From Roseiflexus castenholzii DSM 13941 (GTDB lineage: Bacteria; Chloroflexota; Chloroflexia; Chloroflexales; Roseiflexaceae), in the NCBI RefSeq assembly GCF_000017805.1, contig NC_009767.1, positions 1,984,001 to 2,048,000 on the forward strand: a stretch of DNA of 64,000 bases. The letters run 5' to 3'. The position numbers were made by a program, and so were the translations under genes. Shown here one piece after another: positions 25,980 through 35,215 of this stretch. Each line of letters starts with the position of its first letter. Position 1 is the first letter of the stretch. Below the pieces are notes generated by a model. It had not been told where the DNA came from, ran no database searches, and worked only from the letters and a program-made list of their open reading frames with translations.

Positions 25980-26456
25980 TCACCCACGCTCCCGGCGGCT
26001 GCGGTGCAGCGCAAGAATTGCCAGCGCATGCGCCATGAGCGTGCTCGCCGGTCCTAATGCCTGCCCGCGCAGCGCCTGAACGATGCTGGCGCCGACCAGC
26101 CCGACGAATGCTACTTCAAGCAGGTCGAACGATCCGTTCGATGAACGTTGAATCACGCGATCAATCTGATCGATCCGCGCAGCCGCAGCGTTCAGCGCCG
26201 GATTGGCGGCTGGCGGGATTGCCTCGATTGTGAACAACCCAAGATCGACCGCATCGCGTCGCAGGTCGTCTTCTGTGCCGCTATAGTGCAGCAGGATGCT
26301 GGCGGTCAGTGGATTGGCTTCGACAAACCCGACTCGTCCACACGCGGCAAGTTCCTGCTCGACGCGCGCGAAGTAGGCTGTATCGCCTTTGCGCGCCGGG
26401 ATGCGCAGGCGAACACGATCTCCGGTGCGATGCGCCACATAACCGGTGGGAAGCAT
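25980..26456 (-). CDS. HMA2-domain protein with C-terminal membrane segment
   Basis: 158 aa. Residues 5-80 (VAHRTGDRVRLRIPARKGD, then FVEANPLTASILLHYSG) resemble the HMA2 region of the neighbouring ATPase and likewise lack metal-binding cysteines. Residues about 108-150 contain a hydrophobic stretch (LEVAFVGLVGASIVQALRG). GAGGTG precedes the ATG. The DUF5132 stop lies 9 bp upstream, so they form an operon. It may be a partner or regulator of the pump. Confidence 0.75.
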   Translation of the reverse strand: MLPTGYVAHRTGDRVRLRIPARKGDTAYFARVEQELAACGRVGFVEANPLTASILLHYSGTEDDLRRDAVDLGLFTIEAIPPAANPALNAAAARIDQIDRVIQRSSNGSFDLLEVAFVGLVGASIVQALRGQALGPASTLMAHALAILALHRSRRERG

Positions 26457-26465
26457 AGGAGCACC

Positions 26466-26735
26466 TCACGACTCGATGCGCACATTCACCGTCGTTGGGT
26501 CGCCGGCGCCCTGGGTTTGCAGTTCGACCTGCACTTCCGCCGCGATGTCGCTGAGCGTTTCGACGAGCAGCGCCGCCATTTCGCGCCCGCGCTCGTAGCT
26601 GAGGAGCGCTGCCTTGATTCCTTGCTTGAGTGCAGGGCGAGCAAGCGGCGCCAGCAGCGGCAACACGTCGCGCGCGGCAAGGGTTGCGCCGACACCAAGC
26701 GCAATACCGGTCAAGAGGCTTCGCGTATTAGCCAC
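26466..26735 (-). CDS. DUF5132-type small protein, GTG start
   Basis: 89 aa. TGIALGVGATLAARDVLPLLAPL is a hydrophobic helix followed by RPALKQGIKAALLSYERGRE and an acidic amphipathic helix. This is the same architecture as the gene at 18847. The GTG at 26735 has GAGGGA 6 nt upstream; longer in-frame versions would overlap the promoter. First gene of the HMA2 / P-type ATPase / metK run. Confidence 0.72.
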   Translation of the reverse strand: MANTRSLLTGIALGVGATLAARDVLPLLAPLARPALKQGIKAALLSYERGREMAALLVETLSDIAAEVQVELQTQGAGDPTTVNVRIES

Positions 26736-26749
26736 GGTGTATCCCTCAA

Positions 26750-26772
26750 TCAGCACGTCAAGAAGCGTGCTG
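26750..26772. promoter_or_regulatory. Inverted repeat in the DUF5132-HMA2-ATPase 5' UTR
   Basis: CAGCACG and CGTGCTG (7-bp arms, about 8-nt centre) sit between the -10 and the GTG start: either an operator or a leader hairpin. Confidence 0.4.
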
Positions 26773-26774
26773 AT

Positions 26775-26804
26775 ATTATAGCCGCATGCGCGGGATTCCG
26801 ACAA
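26775..26804 (-). promoter_or_regulatory. Promoter of the DUF5132-HMA2-ATPase-metK run
   Basis: The minus strand has TTGTCG (26804-26799), an 18-bp spacer and a perfect TATAAT (26780-26775). The predicted start is near 26768, about 33 nt before the GTG codon. Confidence 0.6.
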
Positions 26805-26840
26805 ACACTCACTGCTCACAGAAAAATGGCGCTGTGCGCT

Positions 26841-27123
26841 CTGCGCCGATGCACGTTCTGCGCGGCGCGTCGGTCGCAGCCGTGGCGCTGCTCACTCCAC
26901 ACGACACCGGGGGCTGTCCTTCCGAGCCATTCGCTTCGCTCAGGGTAAACTCCGCGAGGAATCCCGGCGGTGATGCCGTACCGCCTGCGCCGATGCACGT
27001 TCTGCGCGGTGCGTCGGTCGCAGCCGTGGCGCTGCTCACTCCACACGACACCGGGGCTGTCCTTCCGAGCCCTTCGCTTCGCTCAGGGTAAACTCCAGGA
27101 ATCCCGGCGGTGATGCCGTACCG
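26841..27123. repeat. Tandem duplication of a 144-bp block
   Basis: Two near-identical copies begin CTGCGCCGATGCACGTTCTG at 26841 and 26985. Each contains the module TTCGCTTCGCTCAGGGTAAA also present inside MITE-like copies B, D and F, then a GAATCCCGGCGG tail. No gene is present. Confidence 0.85.
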
Positions 27124-27195
27124 CGCCCCTTTGCTACGGCGACGCCTGCACTGACACAAAGCATAAGGGTTTCCTTTGCGGCAGGCTCTCGATAA

Positions 27196-27756
27196 TCAGC
27201 CAAACAACCGATCAATCACACTACGATAGCACTCATAGCAGATCATGTTCACCAGTTGTGGCGGCGGAGCGTTCTCGGTCAGGCGCAGACGCTGGATCGC
27301 ATCCTCAACCTCAAACCATCCTTCGCCGGGCACGTGTACCTTCTTGCACCAGCTACAGACCGACACAACATCGGGTGATCGCTCCTGTTTGGCATCCAGC
27401 AATGCCACGTACTCTCGCGCCTCTTCGTGGGTGATGCGGCTGTTGAAATCGACGCTGCCGTCGGGGAGCGGCGCAATCTGCAACTCGATGACGCGCCGCG
27501 CTGTCGGCGAGTCGCAACGCATATGGACGGTAACGGTTCTGCCGCTGCGCACACGACTCAAAATGAGCCGGTAGAGATGGCGCGTTTCCGGGTCGCTGAT
27601 AAACTTCCAGAGCGGTCGGCTCCAAACATTGGCAGGGGTGAGGTGCGCGCCATCGTTCTCGCGCGCAAAGGCAAGCCACTCGTCGTTGAAGAAAATAATG
27701 CGGTCGTGGTCGTCGATGCGATAGGCGAATGTGCGTGGGGCAGGAAGGAGTTCCAT
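27196..27756 (-). CDS. PAS-domain protein with C-terminal cysteine motif
   Basis: 186 aa soluble protein. Residues about 8-110 form a PAS-like fold (AYRIDDHDRIIFFNDEWLAF, a typical PAS start). Residues 130-180 hold CSWCKKVHVPGEGW and ICYECYRSV, i.e. CxxC...CxxC, a probable zinc-ribbon-like module known at the C-termini of some response regulators and PAS proteins. No catalytic or DNA-binding domain is visible. Likely a signalling accessory. AGAGG precedes the ATG. Confidence 0.7.
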   Translation of the reverse strand: MELLPAPRTFAYRIDDHDRIIFFNDEWLAFARENDGAHLTPANVWSRPLWKFISDPETRHLYRLILSRVRSGRTVTVHMRCDSPTARRVIELQIAPLPDGSVDFNSRITHEEAREYVALLDAKQERSPDVVSVCSWCKKVHVPGEGWFEVEDAIQRLRLTENAPPPQLVNMICYECYRSVIDRLFG

Positions 27757-27957
27757 CAGAAGCCTCTGCCGTCTGGCAGTCGACGCGCGGCGGAGGCTCG
27801 ATGCGCACTGCGCCTCCGTGGCGCGTATAGAGAAGTAACCACCTTCATTGTACGACCAACGTCAAGAATCATACCATGCCCTGTTACACCTGATAATGAT
27901 CCGGTGCGGCTTCTGGTATCATGGGCATGACACTGCCTGACGACGAAGGAGCCATTC

Positions 27958-29151
27958 ATGTCTGCTGTTTCCGCGCCCGCCCTGGGTAACCTGTACGCTG
28001 CGCGGGCGAAGAATCTCGCCCCGGCTCAAATCTGGCCCGAACACGAGGGCGATCTGATCTCGCTGGCATACGGTTTTGCTGCGCCGGAACTGTTCCCAAC
28101 TGACGATCTCCTCTCCGCCACTGCCGAAGTGTTGGCGGAGGATGCGGCGGAAGGGTTGAACTACGCGCCAACCTACCCCGGTCTGGTGCAGTTCGTTGCG
28201 AATCGCCTGCGCGCTCAGGGAACCCCGGCTGAACCGGGCACTGTGCTGATTTCCTACGGTTCCAGCCAGGTGCTGGCGTTGCTGCCGCAGGTGTTCATCG
28301 ATCCCGGCGATGCCGTGATCGTCGAAGGACCGACGTTTATGGGTGCGGTGCGCCATTTTGCGCTGGCAGGCGCGCGCCTGATCACCGTCGATGTCGATGA
28401 GTACGGCATGAATGTTGATGCTCTTGAAGAGACGTTGCGCGATCTGGCGCAGCGCGGTCAACGCCCCAAGTTCATCTATACGATCCCGACCTTTCATAAT
28501 CCGAGCGGCGTGCTGATGCCGCTGGAGCGCCGACAGCGACTGGTGGCGCTGGCGAAGGAGTATGGGGTGCTGATCGTTGAAGACGACGCCTACGGCGATC
28601 TCTACTTCGAGAACCCGCCGCCGCCGCGTCTCTCTGCGCTCGACCATGAAGGGTGGGTGTTGCAGGTCGGCACCTTCTCGAAAATCCTGGCGCCGGGGTT
28701 GCGTATGGGGTGGGCATGCGGCAATCACGAGATCATTCAGCGCCTGGCAAGTTTCAAGGTCGAAGGGTCGAGTGGTCCCTTCCTGACGCGCATGGTCGAG
28801 CGGTGCTGCGCCGATGGCCGCCTGGAGCGGCATATCGCCGAACTGCGCGCGGCGTATCGGGCGCGACGCGACCTGATGCTGACAGTGATTGCGCGTGAAT
28901 GGACTCCGGAGGTGCGCGTCACAAAACCTGAGGGTGGGTTCTTTATCTGGGCGCGGTTGCCGCAGGGTGTGAGCGCAACCGCGTTGCTCGCCGAAGCGGA
29001 GAAGCATGGGGTGACGTTTTCGCCAGGAACGCATTTCTATGCAAACGGTCAGGGAGATGATGCGTTCCGCCTGTCGTTCAGTTTTGTTCCGCATCAGCAG
29101 ATCGAGGATGGCATCGCGCGCATCGGTGCTGCATTGCGGATGTTCCAGTAA
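27958..29151 (+). CDS. Class I/II PLP aminotransferase (LysN/MocR-like)
   Basis: 397 aa. ISLAYGFAAPELFPTDDL is the typical N-terminus of the 2-aminoadipate/MocR-type aminotransferases. IPTFHNPSGVLMPLERR, VEDDAYGDLYF and the lysine motif TFSKILAPGLRMGW are complete, as is RLSFSFVP with the substrate Arg. The substrate is not determinable; aromatic, 2-aminoadipate or branched-chain are all possible. AGGAG precedes the ATG. A TGGTTGGG/CCCAACCA inverted repeat (29161-29192) follows the stop. Confidence 0.88.
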   Translation: MSAVSAPALGNLYAARAKNLAPAQIWPEHEGDLISLAYGFAAPELFPTDDLLSATAEVLAEDAAEGLNYAPTYPGLVQFVANRLRAQGTPAEPGTVLISYGSSQVLALLPQVFIDPGDAVIVEGPTFMGAVRHFALAGARLITVDVDEYGMNVDALEETLRDLAQRGQRPKFIYTIPTFHNPSGVLMPLERRQRLVALAKEYGVLIVEDDAYGDLYFENPPPPRLSALDHEGWVLQVGTFSKILAPGLRMGWACGNHEIIQRLASFKVEGSSGPFLTRMVERCCADGRLERHIAELRAAYRARRDLMLTVIAREWTPEVRVTKPEGGFFIWARLPQGVSATALLAEAEKHGVTFSPGTHFYANGQGDDAFRLSFSFVPHQQIEDGIARIGAALRMFQ

Positions 29152-29226
29152 ATCCTGTGCTGGTTGGGGCGTGGTGTGGCAACGTCCCAACCACGCCGAC
29201 GTTCATTGATTGTGCAGGAGAACCAC

Positions 29227-30882
29227 GTGGAACCAACTGCCAGCGACCCCTGGGGCGATCACTTCAGCGACGCGGAACGCGCGCTCCTTGCGCCGTTCGT
29301 GACCGATGTCGATGCGCCGGTCTTTGGCCTGCGCAACCTGCCCGATGTGGTGCGCGGCGCGCTCTTCTCGCGCTACAGTCGTTCCGATAAGAGCCTGCGC
29401 CGCATTCTGCTCGATGAGTTTATTCAGGCGCCCGAAGCCGATTTTCAGGCAATTGTGGCGCTCAGCGCCGATGCCGCCACGCATCAGATCGTCGCCGTTC
29501 ACCGCGCCGAAGCATTCTATGAGCGCGTTCTGATCGGCTACGGCGATGACTCGGTGGCGGAGTTGGGCGGGGCGCACGTCGCCTGTGAAGGGATCAGCAA
29601 TATCGCCGCCAAGGCGCTCGAAGACAACCGGATCGGCATCAGTCCGCTCGAAAAATCGACCCGCTATGTCGCGTTCAATCGCAAGGTCGAGGGACAGTAC
29701 CGGTACCTCCGCGAAGCGACGATCATGGCGTCGCGCCACGCATCCGCCTATGAAGCGGCAATGGACCATCTGTTCGATACCTATTCGGCGCTGATCGAAC
29801 CGACACTCGCTGCGGTTCGGGCGCATACTCCCCGTGATGCGGGTGTTTCGGAACGCGCCTATGCGAGCGCCACCCGCGCCAGGACGTTCGACCTGCTGCG
29901 CGGGTTGCTGCCGATGTCCACCTGGACCAATGTCGGATTGTTCGGGAATGGTCGCGCGTTTGAATATCTGCTGACGAAATTGTATGCGTCGCCGCTTGCG
30001 GAACTGCAAACACTGGCGGTGGCGTTGCAGCGCGCGCTCGATGATCAGATTCCTTCTTTCGTCAAGCGCGCAAAAAGTGAACGCGGCAGGGTATACCAGG
30101 CGTATTTGCGGGAAACGCGCTGGGAAACGCAGGCGCTGGCAGGCGCGATTGCCCGTCGGTTGGATGAGCATGGGTCGTCGGCGAATGACGCCGTGCCGGT
30201 AACGCTCGTGGCGTTTGACCCTGATGCTGAGGCGCGGGTGACGGCTGCTATCCTCTACCCGCACCTCGATGCGTCGCTGAGCGAAGCGCGCGCATTGGCA
30301 GACGCTATGACCGCCGACGAACGCGCGAGCCTTATCCGCGCCTATGTCGGCAGGCGCGACAGCCGCTTCCATCGTCCGGGGCGCGCCTTCGAGGAAGCAC
30401 GCTACACCTTCGACCTGCTGGCGGATATTGGCGCTTACCGTGATCTCCAGCGTCACCGGATGCTGACTCAGGAACGGCAGCGGTTTGGCGTGCAGCACGG
30501 ATATGTTGTGCCGCCAGAAATTGACGAGTACGGTTTGGGCGCGCCGTTTCGCACGGCACTGGAGCAGGCGGGGGCGGTTGCGGCGGCGATTGCCGCTGAA
30601 CTGCCGGACGAGTCGCAGTACGCCGTTCCGTTCGCTTACCGTGTGCGCTGGCGCGTCACCCTCACCCTGCGTGAAGCCTATCATCTGTGCGAGTTGCGTA
30701 GTGCGCCGCAGGGTCACCCCGGTTATCGGCGGATTGCGCAGGAGATGTACCGCCAGATCACTGCCGTGCATCCGCTGCTGGCGGAAGGCATGCGGTTCGT
30801 TGATATGAATGAGTATGCGCTCGAACGCCTCGATGCCGAGCGCCGCCTCGACGAAAAACGGCGTCAATTAGAGCAGGGATGA
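29227..30882 (+). CDS. Tandem-duplicated ThyX-like protein
   Basis: 551 aa, about twice a normal ThyX (FAD-dependent thymidylate synthase). The N-terminal half (about 75-165) has GYGDDSVAELGGAHVACEG and SPLEKSTRYVAF. The C-terminal half (about 375-420) has GRAFEEARYTFDLLADIGA and the RHRMLTQERQRFG segment. The ThyX signature RHR-x7-S-x-R is not complete in either half: the SxR part is in the first, RHR in the second. Whether it methylates dUMP is therefore uncertain. The GTG at 29227 is chosen for the AGGAG 6 nt upstream; it may be co-transcribed with the aminotransferase. Confidence 0.8.
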   Translation: MEPTASDPWGDHFSDAERALLAPFVTDVDAPVFGLRNLPDVVRGALFSRYSRSDKSLRRILLDEFIQAPEADFQAIVALSADAATHQIVAVHRAEAFYERVLIGYGDDSVAELGGAHVACEGISNIAAKALEDNRIGISPLEKSTRYVAFNRKVEGQYRYLREATIMASRHASAYEAAMDHLFDTYSALIEPTLAAVRAHTPRDAGVSERAYASATRARTFDLLRGLLPMSTWTNVGLFGNGRAFEYLLTKLYASPLAELQTLAVALQRALDDQIPSFVKRAKSERGRVYQAYLRETRWETQALAGAIARRLDEHGSSANDAVPVTLVAFDPDAEARVTAAILYPHLDASLSEARALADAMTADERASLIRAYVGRRDSRFHRPGRAFEEARYTFDLLADIGAYRDLQRHRMLTQERQRFGVQHGYVVPPEIDEYGLGAPFRTALEQAGAVAAAIAAELPDESQYAVPFAYRVRWRVTLTLREAYHLCELRSAPQGHPGYRRIAQEMYRQITAVHPLLAEGMRFVDMNEYALERLDAERRLDEKRRQLEQG

Positions 30883-31008
30883 TACTCATTACCTGTGACC
30901 ATCCGGCATTGTCACCTCGAGCAGCGCGAGGGGTCTGGCGCGACCCGCTCAGATTCCTCGCTGCGCTCGGCATGACACGCATGCGGCATCTTCCATCGTC
31001 ATTGGTAT
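30882..31008. mobile_element. MITE-like repeat, copy E
   Basis: 127 bp from ATACTCATTACC to GTCATTGGTAT. It has the short form without the inner module and one diverged terminal repeat. It begins at the last base of the ThyX-like stop codon region. Confidence 0.7.
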
Positions 31009-31140
31009 GATTCCTTCATTGCTCTTGCCCAAAAGCATGGCAGACGATGGCGCACGGATCCGGACGGATTGGACCGTACAACTTCATCTTCCGTAAGTCT
31101 TTGCTCAGAGCGCGGGTTGATGAACTGAAATAAATCCGGT

Positions 31141-32640
31141 ACACCCGTGCTGCCGGGCTGTGCATGCCTCTGAGCTGCGGGCTAAAGCCCTTGCTCAGGA
31201 CATGAAAGCCCCAAAGGGGCTTGCACGACCGCAGCCAGGGCTTCAGCCCGCCGCGTCGCGTGGCGGGACCCCAGCAAGGAGATGGACACGGCTTACCCTG
31301 GGATGCCGGGCATCGCAGTCACCATATGAGCTGCGGGCTAACGCCCGTACTGCCGGGCTGTGCATGCCTCTGAGCTGCGGGCTAACGCCCGTGCTCAGGA
31401 CATGGAAGCCCCAAAGGGGCTTGCACGACCTCAGCCAGGGCTTCAGCCCGCCGCGCCGCATGGCGGAACCCCAGCAAGTTGATGGACACGGCTTACCCTG
31501 GGATGCCGGGCATCGCAGTCACCATATGAGCTGCGGGCTAACGCCCGTACTGCCGGGCTGTGCATGCCTCTGAGCTGCGGGCTAAAGCCCCCTTGCTCAG
31601 GACATGAAAGCCCCAAAGGGGCTTGCACGACCTCAGCCAGGGCATCCGCCCGCCGCGCCGCGTGGCGGGACCCTAGAAATCGGCGGGCTAACGCCCGTAC
31701 TGCCGGGCTGTGCATGCCTCTGAGCTGCGGGCTAACGCCCGTGCTCAGGACATGAAAGCCCCAAAGGGGCTTGCACGACCTCAGCCAGGGCATCCGCCCG
31801 CCGCGCCGCGTGGCGGGACCCTAGAAATCGGCGGGCTAACGCCCGTACTGCCGGGCTGTGCATGCCTCTGAGCTGCGGGCTAACGCCCGTGCTCAGGACA
31901 TGAAAGCCCCAAAGGGGCTGGCACGACCGCAGCCAGGGCATCCGCCCGCCGCGCCGCGTGGCGGGACCCTAGAAATCGGCGGGCTAACGCCCGTACTGCC
32001 GGGCTGTGCATGCCTCTGAGCTGCGGGCTAAAGCCCCCTTGCTCAGGACATGGAAGCCCCAAAGGGGCTTGCACGACCTCAGCCAGGGCTTCAGCCCGCC
32101 GCGCCGCATGGCGGAACCCCAGCAAGTTGATGGACACGGCTTACCCTGGGATGCCGGGCATCGCAGTCACCATATGAGCTGCGGGCTAACGCCCGTACTG
32201 CCGGGCTGTGCATGCCTCTGAGCTGCGGGCTAAAGCCCCCTTGCTCAGGACATGAAAGCCCCAAAGGGGCTTGCACGACCTCAGCCAGGGCATCCGCCCG
32301 CCGCGCCGCGTGGCGGGACCCTAGAAATCGGCGGGCTAACGCCCGTACTGCCGGGCTGTGCATGCCTCTGAGCTGCGGGCTAAAGCCCGTGCTCAGGACA
32401 TGAAAGCCCCAAAGGGGCTTGCACGACCTCAGCCAGGGCATCCGCCCGCCGCGCCGCGTGGCGGGACCCTAGAAATCGGCGGGCTAACGCCCGTACTGCC
32501 GGGCTGTGCATGCCTCTGAGCTGCGGGCTAACGCCCGTGCTCAGGACATGAAAGCCCCAAAGGGGCTGGCACGACCGCAGCCAGGGCTTCAGCCCGCCGC
32601 GCCGCGTGGCGGGACCCCAGCAAGTTGATGGACACGGCTG
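31141..32640. repeat. Mosaic array of nine palindrome-rich units (150 and 200 bp)
   Basis: The word TGCCGGGCTGTGCATGCCTC begins at 31151, 31351, 31551, 31701, 31849, 31997, 32199, 32349 and 32497. Spacings are therefore 200, 200, 150, 148, 148, 202, 150 and 148 bp. Each unit contains several REP-like palindromes (GGGCTAACGCCC or GGGCTAAAGCCC, AAGCCCCAAAGGGGCTT, GGGCTTCAGCCC). The long form adds a 50-bp segment (ATGGACACGGCTTACCCTGG onwards). There is no credible coding sequence. Confidence 0.92.
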
Positions 32641-32680
32641 GAACTGGTATGCTGTGCCTGGCAGTCACCATGATCAGATC

Positions 32681-35101
32681 ATGTCTATGACCCAAACGTC
32701 TGATGCTCAGCCATTATCTACCCGGCGTCCCTCCAGCGCCGGTTGTCTGCTGGCAGCGCTGGTCGTCATCGTTATGGCGGCGTGCGGCGTTGTGGCGCTG
32801 ATGCTGATCATCGCGCCGCAGGCGAATGCGCAGATGGTCGGACTCCTTACTGCGCCGGCCGCTGCGCTGATGTTCGGTCTACTCTTCCTGGGAGCGCTGG
32901 CGATCACGCGCGTGCCGCGAATGCGCGCGGCACTGTGCGCCTGGTTGCTGGCGCTGCCGCTGACGTGGTTGATGATCCCGGCGACCCTGTTGCCATCGTC
33001 TGAGGCGCAGATTGCCGCCGCCGCGCGTGTGGCGCTTATGGCGGCGTACTTTGGCGCGCTCTTGATCGTGGTGCGCTGGCGTTACCCGGAGCGAACCGGA
33101 ACCGGACGGGTGGGTCTACCGCTCGCGGCCGGTGCAGCGGCGCTGCTGGCGCTTCCCTGGCTGGCATGGGGCGCATTCGGATCACTGTTTGACATCCTGC
33201 TTGGGCTGGCCGCCGCCGGGTTGTTTGGCGCGGCGGCCAGTCTGCTGGTTGCACGGGTCTATCTGCGTCCGCTTCCGAACGATCCAGACAGTCCAGGACT
33301 CTTGACAGGCGGCATTGTTATCGGAATGATCCTCCTGATCCTGGGGTGGAATATCGGCGTTGGCGGGCAAACGTTGCTGTTGTTACCGCTGCTGCCGACG
33401 CTGGGATGGCTTGCAGGTGCAGTCGCTGGCGTCGAGCGCGGAGGCGCGCCGGACTCACGGGCGCTCGCGCTGTTCGCGGCGCTGGCGATTGCGCCGCCGC
33501 TGCTGTTCGCCGACCCGGATACGCTCCATATCGAATTGCTGGCGCAGGGGCGCGAAGGGATTTCCTGGGCAATGAGCGCAGTCGGCGTTGGCGTCCTGCT
33601 GGCACTGATGTTGTCGGGTGGAATGCCGCTGCTGCGTCGCGCGACAGAACGCGCGCCACAGATCGGCGTCGCCAGCGCCGCAGCGCTCTGGCTGGCGGGC
33701 GCCGCTGTGTATGTCAGCGTCGGGCAACCCGGGTTGTATGGCGACCGACTGTTCGTTATTCTGAAAGACCAGGCGGACCTGTCTTCCGTGGCTGCAATCG
33801 ATGATTACCAGGCGCGGCGGCACGCCGTGTACGAGACTCTCGTGCGCCACGCAGATGCAACGCAAGCCGGATTGCGCGACGAGTTGACCCGCTTCGGCAT
33901 CCGGCATCGCCCCTACTACCTGATGAACGCGCTGGAAGTCGAGGGAGGCATCCTGGTGCGTCTGTGGCTGGAGATGCGACCGGAGGTGGATCGGGTAGTT
34001 CCCAATCCGGTGCTGCGCCCACTCCCTGAGCCGCTGGAGGCGCGCAGCGGCGATATGCTCGCTCCCGACGAACCGCTCTGGAACCTGACCATGATCAATG
34101 CCGATCGCGTCTGGAACGAATTGGACGTGCGCGGCAAGGGGGTCGTTATCGGCTTGATGGACAGTGGAGTGCAATGGGATCATCCTGAATTGCGCGACAG
34201 TTACCGGGGTGTGCGCACGGATGGCACGGTCGTCCACGAGTACAACTGGTACGATCCGTGGGGCGGTACGACGGAACCGGTGGATTACAGCGGGCATGGC
34301 ACCTTCACCCTGAGCGCGGCGGTCGGCAATCGCGTCGGCGTTGCGCCCGACGCCACATGGATCGCGTGCGTCAACCTGGCGCGCAACGTGGGGAATGCGG
34401 CGCGCTACCTGGATTGCATGCAGTTTATGCTGGCGCCCTTCCCGCCGAATGGCGACCCGCTGCGGGATGGCGACCCGGCGCTCGGCGCCGATGTAACGAA
34501 CAATTCCTGGGGCTGCCCGCAAGACCTGGAGGGGTGCGATCCGAACACACTTCTGCCCGCAGCCGAGTCGCTGCGCGCTGCGGGGATGGTCACCGTCGCC
34601 GCAGCCGGCAACGACGGACCGGCGTGTAGCAGCCTGAATGCACCTCTTGCGCTCTACGACGCCGTTTTGACCGTTGGCGCCGTGCAGCGCGATGGCATCG
34701 TCGCCCCGTTCAGTAGCATCGGTCCTGTGCTGGCGGACGGAAGCGGGCGGATCAAGCCGGATATTGCTGCACCAGGCGCAAACGTGCTTGCCGCTGCGCC
34801 GGGGAGCGGCTACATGACCGGCAGCGGCACCTCGATTGCAGCGCCCCACGTGACCGGCGTGGTTGCGCTGATGTGGTCGGCAAACCCAACGCTCATCGGT
34901 GATGTCGAGCGCACGGAAGAAATGCTGCGCACCACTGCGCAACCGGCGCCGCAGGAAGCGACGACGCTCCCGCTGTGCGCTGGCAGCGACGGTTCGCCGC
35001 TGACGATCCGCTATGGCGCCGGAATCGTCGATGCGTATCGAGCGGTGCGCGCTGCCGCGCGATTTGACAGCCATAGCGCGCAACCTTTACAATTCAGATA
35101 G
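32681..35101 (+). CDS. Membrane-anchored subtilisin-like serine protease
   Basis: 806 aa. About 370 N-terminal residues are mostly hydrophobic, with roughly nine to ten membrane helices. They are followed by an extracytoplasmic linker and an S8 peptidase domain. The catalytic triad is complete: Asp494 in GLMDSGVQWDHPEL, His539 in YSGHGTFTLSAA, Ser718 in GSGTSIAAPHVTG, with oxyanion Asn in NNSWGC. The polytopic N-terminus in place of a signal peptide and propeptide is unusual. The start is uncertain: ATG 32681 or 32687, since codons farther upstream lie in the repeat array. Confidence 0.88.
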   Translation: MSMTQTSDAQPLSTRRPSSAGCLLAALVVIVMAACGVVALMLIIAPQANAQMVGLLTAPAAALMFGLLFLGALAITRVPRMRAALCAWLLALPLTWLMIPATLLPSSEAQIAAAARVALMAAYFGALLIVVRWRYPERTGTGRVGLPLAAGAAALLALPWLAWGAFGSLFDILLGLAAAGLFGAAASLLVARVYLRPLPNDPDSPGLLTGGIVIGMILLILGWNIGVGGQTLLLLPLLPTLGWLAGAVAGVERGGAPDSRALALFAALAIAPPLLFADPDTLHIELLAQGREGISWAMSAVGVGVLLALMLSGGMPLLRRATERAPQIGVASAAALWLAGAAVYVSVGQPGLYGDRLFVILKDQADLSSVAAIDDYQARRHAVYETLVRHADATQAGLRDELTRFGIRHRPYYLMNALEVEGGILVRLWLEMRPEVDRVVPNPVLRPLPEPLEARSGDMLAPDEPLWNLTMINADRVWNELDVRGKGVVIGLMDSGVQWDHPELRDSYRGVRTDGTVVHEYNWYDPWGGTTEPVDYSGHGTFTLSAAVGNRVGVAPDATWIACVNLARNVGNAARYLDCMQFMLAPFPPNGDPLRDGDPALGADVTNNSWGCPQDLEGCDPNTLLPAAESLRAAGMVTVAAAGNDGPACSSLNAPLALYDAVLTVGAVQRDGIVAPFSSIGPVLADGSGRIKPDIAAPGANVLAAAPGSGYMTGSGTSIAAPHVTGVVALMWSANPTLIGDVERTEEMLRTTAQPAPQEATTLPLCAGSDGSPLTIRYGAGIVDAYRAVRAAARFDSHSAQPLQFR

Positions 35102-35215
35102 CGTAGTAGTGAGGAGCGGACGTGGTGTTTGCTGCATCCACACAGCGGCAAACGCAAGACCCTGGACGCGCGGGCGCGCGCCGCCGATCCAGTTCCATTG
35201 CGCATACGAGGTGCC

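Noticed and set aside
26820..27160. Reading frames with repeated AVLPSPSLRSG or CGVSSATAATDAPRRTC
   Set aside because: They arise from the 144-bp tandem duplication and have no start signals.
29161..29192. TGGTTGGG/CCCAACCA inverted repeat as terminator of the aminotransferase gene
   Set aside because: The 16-nt loop is large, there is no U-run, and the downstream ThyX-like gene follows in the same direction, so termination is not convincing.
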